Source: Planctomycetota bacterium (lineage in GTDB: Bacteria; Planctomycetota; PUPC01; JACPCR01). Taken from it: 9,559 nt of DNA. The position numbers and the translations under genes are program-made. Where the stretch lies: the NCBI GenBank assembly GCA_030740295.1, contig JASLXP010000526.1:1-9559 (forward strand), given 5' to 3'. This document shows, in pieces, positions 1 to 7,254 of this stretch; position 1 is the stretch's first letter; each line of letters begins with the position of its first letter. The notes beneath the pieces were generated by a model. That model saw nothing but the letters and a program-made list of their open reading frames with translations. It was not told the DNA's origin and searched no databases.

Positions 1-585
1 CCGGAGCAGCACACTCTCTTTCGCGGCAATCATGACAACACCGTCATCTGCGATGATGGAGCCGTTGTTGAAAACCTGGCGTCCGAGAAGGAAGGTCCGC
101 TCCGCCCGGATTTCGCCGTCGTTGACGACCGCTCCGTCGCCGGAATTGAAATCCCAGTCGTTGCCGAGAAAACTTTCATCCGAAATTTGCATCGCGGCTG
201 CAAGAAAACGGTTCACATCGACGACCGCGTTGGGGCCGAAATAAATGCCCGCAGGATTCACCAGCGCCACCCGCCCGTTTGCGAGCAGGCGGCCGTAAAT
301 CTCCGTTGGATTGGAGGACAGCACTCTGTTGAGCACCCAGGCATCCGAACGGGGCTGAATGAACTGCACGGTCTCATCCGCCGCGATATCAAAACCGCTG
401 TAGTTGATGATCGACCGGTCACTCGCGGTGATCTTGTAGTGCTGCCCCTGAAAATTGAACTGCACCTGGCCGTTAACCACCTGCGGGTTCGCCGGCCCTG
501 CCCATACCTGCGGCGGCAGCCCGATAAACAGGGAAAGGAAACTTAGGAAGATTCGACCTAGTTTGGAAGCGATGCTCTGCTCCAA
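1..585 (-). CDS. TpsA-type filamentous haemagglutinin-family exoprotein, N-terminal part (runs off left edge)
   Basis: The first 195 residues of a secreted adhesin of the two-partner secretion family. Residues 1-29 form a signal peptide (core IFLSFLSLFIGL, likely cleavage after QVWA). Residues 35-190 read as a standard haemagglutination-activity/TPS domain: a PQVVNGQVQF first strand, an INYSGFDI segment (60-67), LNRVLSSNPTEIYGRL (85-100) and the diagnostic NPXG motif as NPAGIYFG (110-117), then short beta-helix rungs. In the family this domain binds the periplasmic POTRA domains of the TpsB pore and starts export. I chose the TTG at 585 because GGAG (597-594) lies 8 nt upstream and because the signal peptide then aligns with that of the upstream paralogue. 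An in-frame ATG at 714 would add 43 residues read through heptamer repeats, with no ribosome site. The C-terminus, and so the binding or effector part, lies outside the window. The domain call is firm; the ligand is unknown. Confidence 0.9.
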   Translation of the reverse strand, partial: MEQSIASKLGRIFLSFLSLFIGLPPQVWAGPANPQVVNGQVQFNFQGQHYKITASDRSIINYSGFDIAADETVQFIQPRSDAWVLNRVLSSNPTEIYGRLLANGRVALVNPAGIYFGPNAVVDVNRFLAAAMQISDESFLGNDWDFNSGDGAVVNDGEIRAERTFLLGRQVFNNGSIIADDGVVMIAAKESVLLR

Positions 586-591
586 GTTAAT

Positions 592-598
592 CTCTCCG
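592..598 (-). promoter_or_regulatory. Ribosome binding site deciding the TTG start of the second adhesin
   Basis: On the minus strand the sequence reads CGGAGAG, whose GGAG core ends 8 nt before the TTG at 585. This is a good Shine-Dalgarno match at ideal spacing, and there is no comparable site before the in-frame ATG at 714. Confidence 0.65.
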
Positions 599-610
599 TG
601 AAAAGGCGTT

Positions 611-648
611 AATGAATAAGGAGTAATGAATAATGAGTAAGGAGTAAG
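611..648. repeat. AT-rich heptamer array A between the two adhesin genes
   Basis: Five perfectly phased 7-nt units on the plus strand: AATGAAT, AAGGAGT, AATGAAT, AATGAGT, AAGGAGT, then a decaying AAGG. Its reverse complement has the form ATTCATT/ACTCATT/ACTCCTT. It lies just upstream of the second adhesin's ribosome site. Positions 623-641 are the inverted complement of 722-740 in array B (17 of 19 matches). Confidence 0.8.
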
Positions 649-740
649 GTCGTGGCGTTTGGCGTCGTCGCAGATCAGGAGAGAGCGATCTTGTCCATCC
701 GCGAAAGACACCATCAAAAGGCTTACTTATTACTCATTAC
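623..740. repeat. Inverted repeat formed by heptamer arrays A and B
   Basis: Arms 623-641 and 722-740 are complementary at 17 of 19 positions around an 80-nt loop (642-721). The loop shows no gene or motif I recognise. In the leftward transcript this could fold between the two exoprotein genes and act as an attenuator or processing site. It could also be the ends of a small non-coding repeat element. No U-tract follows either arm, so a simple intrinsic terminator is unlikely. Confidence 0.55.
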
Positions 741-763
741 GTATTACGTATTACGTACTACGC
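723..763. repeat. AT-rich heptamer array B abutting the long adhesin's stop codon
   Basis: Phased 7-nt units on the plus strand: TTACTTA, TTACTCA, then TTACGTA three times, then CTACGC. The array begins only a few bases past the leftward adhesin stop codon (769-767), so it occupies its 3' untranslated region. It has the same 7-nt period as array A but runs in the opposite sense. Confidence 0.8.
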
Positions 764-766
764 TTT

Positions 767-3700
767 TTACTCCTCGTCCTCAGAATCGGCAAGACCCTTC
801 AGAAGCTCAAAGGTCTTGGGGTGTGTCTCGACCAGATCCGAACAGTAGAGCTGAATGAAAATCTCACCGGCGATACTCGGTTCTTTGCCTGCATTTCGCA
901 GCATCTCACGGGTGTAATCGATCACGGATTGGGCCTCTCGCAGCCAGTGGTTCGTCTTCAGCAAACTACCGAAGGAATCGGGCGATGACTCGAGTGTTTC
1001 GGCCAGGCTGTTCAGCGCCTGGATGTCATTGACGATCCTGTTCGCCTCGAAGATGCGGGTGACTTCGTCCACCACTCGAATGCTCCGAATGGTCTGAATT
1101 TCCAGAATGGTTGGAACGCTCTCAATCGTTTCAAGGGCAGGCGTTCTGGCGCCAGTCACTCTGATCGCGGTATTGGCGTTCTGATTTACGCCGTTGATGG
1201 TGAAGATGCCCGAATCAAGCTGAACCTGAGCTCCAATCGATACTCCGCTCGCGTCTCGAATCTCCAGGCCGTTCCGGCCGCGCAAAGTGGTAGCGGAGAT
1301 ATTTACATTGCCGCCGTTCGCATCGATGGTGCGCGCCAGAGTGATCGTTTCTCCCGCTGTCAGATTAACACCAACGCCGGAAACAGTGCCTGCATGAATA
1401 TTACTGCCCGAACTGCCGAGGGCAGAAATCGTCAGCAGACCGCCGGCGATGATGGGATTTACGCCTGCACTAATGAATCCGGATGAAGAAGTGAGATTGA
1501 TCGCATTGTCTGCCAGCAAGACACCATCAACGAAGACACCGGATGAGCTTCCAACAGCGGAGACCGAATTGAGGTGCAGCGCGTTAGAGAGACGCAGGCC
1601 GGCAAAGAAACTGACAAAGCTGTTGGAAAAGACGTTCAGGTCCATGAAGGACGTGTCGCCACCAAGGACAATACTCGATTCGCTGATACTCAGACCCACG
1701 CTTTGCTGGATGTTGACCTGCCCACCATCCTGACTCACCGCCAACTGCCCGCCGGACATCGTCACCTCACCAGAGGTCGCCAGCAACTGGATATTGCGGG
1801 CCAGGATGTCCGCGTTGTTAAGGTCGAGGACAGAGCCTCTGGTAGATGCGATGAAGCTGTTGTTACCGGCCACATTGATGGAGGTCGTGCCCTGGATATC
1901 CACCCGGCCCGCAACATTGTCGATATTGAAGTCACCCCCATTGATTGAGATTGAGCTCGTATTGAAGGTCACCGCATTCGCATCCGTCACCAGGAGACCG
2001 TCCACCAGGGCAGAGAAACTGCCGGCGGTGATCCCGACATCGTTGCCCCCGCCATCCAGCGTGCTTGACATGGTGAGCGTACCGGTCGCGGTGACATTAA
2101 CCCCACCCTCACTGGTGATGCTTCCGATGGTGATATTGTCTCCGGTGATGGTCACCGAGCCTTCGGCATCGATGTCGTTCGTACCGCCTGCAATGTCATC
2201 TCCGGCGCTCAGCAGCAGGTCTCCATTGGTGGCTATCCCGACACTGATGGTGATCGTGTTAGTGGCTTCGAAATCCACGTTGCCGCCCTCGATGCCGTTG
2301 AAGGCCGAGGTGGCGCCATTGGAAGACGCGATGGTCACATTATTCGCTTCGGTAATTTTGACACTGGCATCGCTCCGGCTGCGTGCGGCGAGTGTTTCCG
2401 CATCAATGGCAAGGCTTTGATTCCCAGTGCCGCTGAGGCCCAAGATCCCGTTCTCCGCATCCAGGGTGAGGATGCCGCCGGCCTGGAGGGTCGAGCCGCT
2501 GCTGTTGCCTTCTATCTGATCGCCGGAAATGAGGGTGGTGTTGGCCGCGTTGTTCGGATTGATGCTGCTCCAGATTTGCACGTCGTCCGTATTCGTATCG
2601 CCGATGGTCAGCAGGCTGTTTGTGTTCAGTCGGTCAAGCTCGGAATCATTGAGGCTGAGGGTGGTGACGAAATCCGTGCCGAGGTCAATGACTCGCGTGC
2701 CGTCTTGAGTGGCGGTAGAGAACAAGATCTCTCCGTTGCCCGCTTCAACCGTGGCCGAAACATCTGCGGTATCTGCGCGCAGAACGATGTTGCCGCCACC
2801 GGAATTCACATTGCTGCTGATCGTCATGAGCGCGGAGTTGCCCGTGCCGGATTTCAGGCTGACATCGCCGCCGGCCGTATCGACGTTCGCGTTGACGGTG
2901 AGGTCACTGCCCGCGCCGCCGGCCGCAAGGGTGACGTTTCCGGTGCCGTGTGCGGATACAGGATTGGAGACAACGATGCTGCCGCCGGCAGTCAATCGTA
3001 TTTCGCCGTTGCTGCCTGCCGTAGTCAGCCCGATGACTCCGCCGCTCGAGCCGATGGTGACGGCATCGGATTCATTGATGAAGGCGTCGTCCCCGGAAGT
3101 AGCAGCAATGGTATTGGTGCTCGTATCAATCGGGTTCGCTGAAGAGCCGATGCCGGTAGCGGATTGAAGGATTGTCGTGCCGGCAGTTTTGATTGCACTC
3201 GAGCCGTCAGTGGTGATTGCGCCGCTCTGTGCATCCAGATGGACGGTGCCCGTGCCGTTGCCATCCACGTTGCCGTTAAAGGTGCCGGAATCGCTGCCGA
3301 TATCTTGGTTCAGCGCGATATCGCCGTTGGCCGCGGTGAGCGTGAGGTTTCCATTCGAATGCGCCACTGCCTGGGCCGCAATGGTCATGGTGCCGTTGGA
3401 GGTCACGGTAATGTCGCTGGCGGTCGACTGGAGTCCGGGAATGGTCGAGCCAGTGGTTACCACAACATTGGCAATGGTAACGTCATCCACATCTTCAATC
3501 GCAATGTCTCCCGTGACATTGGAAACCGCGGCCAGGTTGTCAGCATCGACACGGATGGCGTTCGTAGATCCGATGCTGTTGTGCACGAAGATGGCGACGT
3601 TGGTCGCGGAGATGGTGTTCGCCGTGTTGGTGCTGTCCAGCCCCTGCTGTCCATTTATGAAGAGGGTGTCAATGTTTGCCGGGCTGAGATTGCCCGCGAC

Positions 3701-5296
3701 GGAAATCGCGATGTTGAACTGGTTGCCCAGATTGACCGGCCCCGTGCCCGGGTCGACCACATCAAGCTCTGCGTCATCAATGCTGTAAGTACTCGCCACG
3801 GTTGCGCCGAGCGTCATGCTTCGGGTCGGCCCGAAGAAGACGTCCCCATTTGCAGAATTGACCGCGTTACTGCCGCCTCCGGTGTTGATGATGATATCAC
3901 CGGAATTCAAGAGCACGTTTCCACCGGCGGATCGAATGGTATCGATCCCGAGATTCGTCGGGATGGCAAGCTCCAGCCCGAAAGAAACTGAGCCACCTAC
4001 CTGCAGGCTGATATTGCCGCCGTTGGTGGAGATGCCGTTTGTGGAGTCAATAGCAGTGATGGCCACATTGGTGTCAAAATTGGAGATACGGATGTCCCCG
4101 TTAGCACTGCTCGCGGCCAGGCTGCTGGCGGAGGCTTCGAGGAAGAAAATACCCGCCCCGCTGGAATCGCCTGGATCGCCGATGCTGTTCTGGGCTTGCA
4201 TGAGCAGCGTGCCGGCGCCTCCGGAGAAATTTATATCTCTGTGGTTGCCGTTCGCGCCGATATTGTCGTTCGCATCGATGATCGCGCCGGATGAGATGAT
4301 CCTGAGCGTGGACGCGTTCGGCATGGTCAGCTCGCCGGTGTTGGCGGAGCCCGTCTGGCCGGGGTCGCCGAATTTCACATCGCCGGCCAGCAGCGTGAGA
4401 TCGAAGGACTCTCCACTGAGATCGATGGTCTGCACGTTGAGGTCGCCATTGCCGCCGGCGACACCGATGGTGACGAGCCCGGAAGAGTTGAGGAACTGTA
4501 CCTCGCTCGTGCCGAGCCCAAGGTTTCCGATTGCGTTGTCACCGAAGGCGATCGAGGTATTCACCACCGAAGGCGCGATGGTGATGTTGCCGGATCCTGC
4601 ATCCACACTGGCCGCGATGGTGATGTCTGCGGCCGTGATATTCAGTGCGTTGTTGTTCGTCGTAATATTTCCGCTCGGGGGAAGATTGACCGTGCCGCCG
4701 TCATCGTTGTTCAGGTCGGCATCGATGTTGACCGCGCCGGTGGCGGTGAGCGCGTTGTCCAGATTCAGCCCTTCGTTGGCGTTCAGGTTGACCGCGCCGG
4801 CGGCGTTGATTCCACCCGTTGCACGGAGAATCAAAGTCGCGCCGGCATTCAGAGAGACGCCGGCCGCGACATCCACGTCGTTGTTGGGGCTTGCTGAGAG
4901 ATCGGCATCGCCCTCGAGCAGCAGGTTGCCCGTGGTCGTGGAAACGTTCGCGTTCACGTTGACCCCGTCTTCGCCGGCAGCATCGAGCGTGGGGAATGAA
5001 GAGGGCGAGCCGGAGAAGGTGACCGAGCCGTTCCCACCGGCGAGGAGAAAAACTGTCCCGGAGACATTGGCGAGGTCAGAGCTGGTGACGTTGTCGACGG
5101 TGATCCGGGTCTCCAATCCGATCTGCTGGAACTGCACCTGCCCATGGACCACCTGCGGTCCGGAAGGCGATGCCCAGACCTGTGGAGGCATGCCAACAAA
5201 CAGGGCCAGGAAGGAAAGGAAGATTCGGAGAGCCGGCTCATAGGATCTGGCTTGTCGCGGTGCGCCAAGACCACAATGACTGGAACGTCGTCCCAT
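767..5296 (-). CDS. 1509-aa beta-repeat exoprotein (TpsA-like) lacking the NPXG TPS domain
   Basis: A very large exported protein made mostly of short beta-helix rungs rich in G, N, S, T, V and I (patterns such as GNITI, GDLLLSAG, GGNVNIS), typical of filamentous haemagglutinin shafts. The start is the ATG at 5296, 13 nt after the TpsB stop and preceded by GAGGTG 7 nt upstream. The longer open frame (to 5581) only overlaps the TpsB gene. Residues 1-42 are an extended signal peptide (core IFLSFLALFVGM, cleavage after QVWA). Residues 24-56 are nearly the same as residues 11-43 of the downstream adhesin. After PQVVHGQVQF (47-56) the match breaks down: there is no FNI-like segment and no NPXG motif, and beta repeats begin by about residue 80. 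Three related modules lie near residues 229-305, 476-552 and 850-930. The last 125 residues (1385-1509) are non-repetitive, predicted mostly helical, with one Cys (1485) and an acidic end. It is probably co-transcribed with TpsB. Adhesin or surface structure is the likely role; substrate and export route are uncertain. Confidence 0.85.
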   Translation of the reverse strand: MGRRSSHCGLGAPRQARSYEPALRIFLSFLALFVGMPPQVWASPSGPQVVHGQVQFQQIGLETRITVDNVTSSDLANVSGTVFLLAGGNGSVTFSGSPSSFPTLDAAGEDGVNVNANVSTTTGNLLLEGDADLSASPNNDVDVAAGVSLNAGATLILRATGGINAAGAVNLNANEGLNLDNALTATGAVNIDADLNNDDGGTVNLPPSGNITTNNNALNITAADITIAASVDAGSGNITIAPSVVNTSIAFGDNAIGNLGLGTSEVQFLNSSGLVTIGVAGGNGDLNVQTIDLSGESFDLTLLAGDVKFGDPGQTGSANTGELTMPNASTLRIISSGAIIDANDNIGANGNHRDINFSGGAGTLLMQAQNSIGDPGDSSGAGIFFLEASASSLAASSANGDIRISNFDTNVAITAIDSTNGISTNGGNISLQVGGSVSFGLELAIPTNLGIDTIRSAGGNVLLNSGDIIINTGGGSNAVNSANGDVFFGPTRSMTLGATVASTYSIDDAELDVVDPGTGPVNLGNQFNIAISVAGNLSPANIDTLFINGQQGLDSTNTANTISATNVAIFVHNSIGSTNAIRVDADNLAAVSNVTGDIAIEDVDDVTIANVVVTTGSTIPGLQSTASDITVTSNGTMTIAAQAVAHSNGNLTLTAANGDIALNQDIGSDSGTFNGNVDGNGTGTVHLDAQSGAITTDGSSAIKTAGTTILQSATGIGSSANPIDTSTNTIAATSGDDAFINESDAVTIGSSGGVIGLTTAGSNGEIRLTAGGSIVVSNPVSAHGTGNVTLAAGGAGSDLTVNANVDTAGGDVSLKSGTGNSALMTISSNVNSGGGNIVLRADTADVSATVEAGNGEILFSTATQDGTRVIDLGTDFVTTLSLNDSELDRLNTNSLLTIGDTNTDDVQIWSSINPNNAANTTLISGDQIEGNSSGSTLQAGGILTLDAENGILGLSGTGNQSLAIDAETLAARSRSDASVKITEANNVTIASSNGATSAFNGIEGGNVDFEATNTITISVGIATNGDLLLSAGDDIAGGTNDIDAEGSVTITGDNITIGSITSEGGVNVTATGTLTMSSTLDGGGNDVGITAGSFSALVDGLLVTDANAVTFNTSSISINGGDFNIDNVAGRVDIQGTTSINVAGNNSFIASTRGSVLDLNNADILARNIQLLATSGEVTMSGGQLAVSQDGGQVNIQQSVGLSISESSIVLGGDTSFMDLNVFSNSFVSFFAGLRLSNALHLNSVSAVGSSSGVFVDGVLLADNAINLTSSSGFISAGVNPIIAGGLLTISALGSSGSNIHAGTVSGVGVNLTAGETITLARTIDANGGNVNISATTLRGRNGLEIRDASGVSIGAQVQLDSGIFTINGVNQNANTAIRVTGARTPALETIESVPTILEIQTIRSIRVVDEVTRIFEANRIVNDIQALNSLAETLESSPDSFGSLLKTNHWLREAQSVIDYTREMLRNAGKEPSIAGEIFIQLYCSDLVETHPKTFELLKGLADSEDEE
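2507..4612 (-). repeat. Three copies of an about 80-residue beta module inside the long exoprotein
   Basis: Copies lie at residues 229-305 (nt 4612-4382), 476-552 (3871-3641) and 850-930 (2749-2507). The shared pattern is SGNI or NGDV/NGEI followed by an I/V strand, an LG turn, a conserved L.L.D.EL or Y.IDDAEL segment, then L.IG or VNLG, and a closing LTLLAG, LFINGQ or LISGDQ strand. Copies 2 and 3 are the closest pair. Similarity is clear at the protein level only; I aligned it by eye. Confidence 0.55.
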
Positions 5297-5303
5297 TACT
5301 TCA

Positions 5304-5309
5304 CACCTC
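5304..5309 (-). promoter_or_regulatory. Ribosome binding site GAGGTG of the long exoprotein
   Basis: GAGGTG pairs with the 16S anti-Shine-Dalgarno and sits 7 nt before the ATG at 5296, immediately after the TpsB stop codon. It fixes the exoprotein start and supports translation coupled to the transporter gene. Confidence 0.75.
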
Positions 5310-7010
5310 TTAATAACGTAAAGAAACCTGAAAATAGATGTTTGTGTCCCCGCGTTCTGTCGTGCGGCCGGCCCCGGCATCTCGCAACGCGTATCCCCAG
5401 AAAACACGCCCGGAGAGGTATTTTCTGAAGTAGAGCCTGGCACCCAGACCGAGGCCAAGTATCGTCGTCGATGAGTCCTCCCCTGTAAAGGGGGCAACGA
5501 TGTTGGAAATGCCCAGATCCAGGGCCACGGGAACCCACTCGATGGAGAGTGGAACAGCATCCAGAACCGGGAATAACACATTCATCTTCACTCGCGGCTC
5601 GGATATCACATAGACGCCGGTGTCGCCGCGGACTTCAGAGTTTTCGTAGCCGCGAACCGTGCTGTCCCCGCCAAATGCTAGCTGCCTCGCGCCGGGAAGA
5701 CGTTCATTGGCATACTGGGCACGAAACGTCTGAGAAAAACTGAGCCATTCATTGATCCGCCAGCGCTGATTTCCATTCCATCGTATTGTCCAGAACCCGG
5801 GCGACGCTCCGAGCCGGTTGTTGTCAAAATCGGTCTGGCTGCTCAGGCTGAACACATCGGTCAGATCGTAATGAAGCTCCATACTCACCGAGCCGTTCCA
5901 GATGCCCCGGCTCATCCCGAGCGCTGCCCCGATCTTGGTATCAAATAGCCCAAGCTCCGTATCATTTCCGAAGGGGCTGTCGACCTTCGAATCCTGGTAG
6001 ACCACCCCCGCAAAAATATCCACTGACCAATAATCCTTCTGAATCAGAGCCCACGAGATATCGTTACCCACCAGGAAGCCTTCACCGATAAAGGCAGTGT
6101 CTGGCCCGAGCACGTCTGTCGTCTCGAACTGGTTGTAAGTGCCGTAAGTTCGATTGCGCCAATGCAGATCCCAGAGCGGCTGATCGTAGCTCGTGTAAAT
6201 GTTGAAGTTGTCCCATACCTGCCCGCTCAGGGGCCCGCCGACGGTCATCGTAAGACGATCGTCACGTCCCAGCAGATTATTATGCAGCATCCCAAGGCTG
6301 AACGACTCTCCGGCATCCCGATCGAGTCCAGTCCGACTGACCGCCAGATAAACCGTGCGTGGGTCAGGATCGACGACCCGCATCTCCACATCCACTTCAC
6401 CACTCAGTCCATCCTCCGCCGCTTCCGCCTGCTTCGGTGGCTTAACCACCGCGGCGACCGATCGGCCCGGATGGCGCTCGAGGATCTGTATACGCCGGTC
6501 GAGTTCCTTCCGCCGAAGCGGCCCGCCCTGAATCCCGGCGAACAGGTCGTTCCACAGGTGCCTGGATACTTCTGCCGGCTCCGCCGGTGAACGCCCCCTG
6601 AAAAGCGACTTCCTGTTTTGCCGAAAAAGAAAACTGACCTTGCCCACCCGCCCTTCGGTGATGCGGATGATGACTTCGCCATCGGTGAACCGTAGCGGGT
6701 TCGCCGATTCGATATTCGAGGGATCGACATAAACCGCAATGCCGTCATAGCCCGTGTCGTTGTAAAGCTTGAGAATGGCGGACAGCACTTTCCGCAACTG
6801 GATCGCCTGGACCGTCAGACCCGCGTCCGGAATCGGCCACGTCAATTGACCGGCAATAGCCAGCTCGATCTGTTCGTCATTGAGGAGGGAATTGCCATCG
6901 AAGCGGACGCTTTTAATCGAGGTGCCGGGCTGGCCGGTTTCAGCCTCAGCGGACAGAGAGGGGATCAAAAGCAGCAGAGCAACTCCCAAGAAGGGAGCAA
7001 TTTTGTTCAA
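5310..7010 (-). CDS. TpsB outer-membrane transporter (ShlB/FhaC/HecB family)
   Basis: The transporter of a two-partner secretion system, 566 aa, which threads unfolded TpsA exoproteins across the outer membrane. Residues 1-22 are a signal peptide (core GVALLLLIPSL). Residues about 30-120 form POTRA1 (starts SIKSVRFDGN, ends VIIRITEGRVG), residues about 121-215 form POTRA2, and the rest (about 350 residues) is enough for a 16-strand barrel. The Omp85-superfamily signature is GGDSTVRGYE (447-456), with VRGY at 452-455 followed by RGDTG and YVISEPR. The chain ends in an aromatic residue (SLRY), as expected for BAM-dependent insertion. POTRA1 begins only about 8 residues after the signal peptide, so the N-terminal plug helix and linker of FhaC seem to be missing. 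The start is TTG at 7010: an in-frame TGA at 7016-7014 excludes anything upstream, and no clear ribosome site is visible. It heads the leftward operon and is the obvious partner of the NPXG adhesin at 585. Confidence 0.93.
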   Translation of the reverse strand: MNKIAPFLGVALLLLIPSLSAEAETGQPGTSIKSVRFDGNSLLNDEQIELAIAGQLTWPIPDAGLTVQAIQLRKVLSAILKLYNDTGYDGIAVYVDPSNIESANPLRFTDGEVIIRITEGRVGKVSFLFRQNRKSLFRGRSPAEPAEVSRHLWNDLFAGIQGGPLRRKELDRRIQILERHPGRSVAAVVKPPKQAEAAEDGLSGEVDVEMRVVDPDPRTVYLAVSRTGLDRDAGESFSLGMLHNNLLGRDDRLTMTVGGPLSGQVWDNFNIYTSYDQPLWDLHWRNRTYGTYNQFETTDVLGPDTAFIGEGFLVGNDISWALIQKDYWSVDIFAGVVYQDSKVDSPFGNDTELGLFDTKIGAALGMSRGIWNGSVSMELHYDLTDVFSLSSQTDFDNNRLGASPGFWTIRWNGNQRWRINEWLSFSQTFRAQYANERLPGARQLAFGGDSTVRGYENSEVRGDTGVYVISEPRVKMNVLFPVLDAVPLSIEWVPVALDLGISNIVAPFTGEDSSTTILGLGLGARLYFRKYLSGRVFWGYALRDAGAGRTTERGDTNIYFQVSLRY

Positions 7011-7254
7011 GGCTCAGGGGGATCGGAAGGGATTGCTTATCCACAGGACAAGAAATGAAGACGGGACGCTTACCGGGCCGGTGAGATCATCACCGGTTGT
7101 GGGCATTTCATTGAACTTAGGCTTCGATTTCTTTGGCGAGGAGAGGATGCCTCAGATGTCGAAGCGGGCCGAGTAAGCGCGAAATACCGCAATCAAGACG
7201 TGATTCTACTCAGGATAATTTTAGAAGCGAATATGATGCGGGATGAGGGATTTT
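7011..7254. other. Intergenic leader upstream of the TPS operon, no gene seen
   Basis: No convincing reading frame on either strand: the short plus-strand frames here overlap the TpsB gene and lack family features. I found no leftward promoter that I would defend, although the operon's transcription should start here or further right. The only structure seen is the inverted repeat at 7078-7096. Confidence 0.5.
7078..7096. repeat. Perfect 7-bp inverted repeat, CCGGTGA / TCACCGG
   Basis: The arms are separated by GATCA and lie about 70-90 nt upstream of the TpsB start. It could be an operator half-site pair or a small leader hairpin for the leftward operon. No U-tract follows on either strand, so it is not an intrinsic terminator. 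Confidence 0.35.

Noticed and set aside
586..714. In-frame ATG at 714 as the start of the second adhesin
   Set aside because: The added 43 residues are a translation of the AT-rich heptamers and spacer, no ribosome site precedes it, and the TTG at 585 has GGAG at ideal spacing.
623..740. Intrinsic terminator between the adhesin genes
   Set aside because: The stem is AT-rich, the loop is 80 nt and no U-tract follows on either strand, so a classical terminator is unlikely. It is kept only as an inverted repeat.
3816..5243. Long plus-strand open frame (475 codons) opposite the exoprotein
   Set aside because: It is antisense to a clear beta-repeat gene, rich in P/S/A with no domain pattern. Open antisense frames are expected opposite repetitive, GC-rich coding DNA. 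The other plus-strand frames at 1574-3991 fall to the same argument.
5297..5581. N-terminal extension of the long exoprotein to an upstream ATG at 5581
   Set aside because: It would overlap the end of the TpsB gene by about 270 nt, encodes no signal peptide at its N-terminus, and would bury the signal peptide 119 residues in. The ATG at 5296 has GAGGTG at 7 nt and restores alignment with the paralogue.
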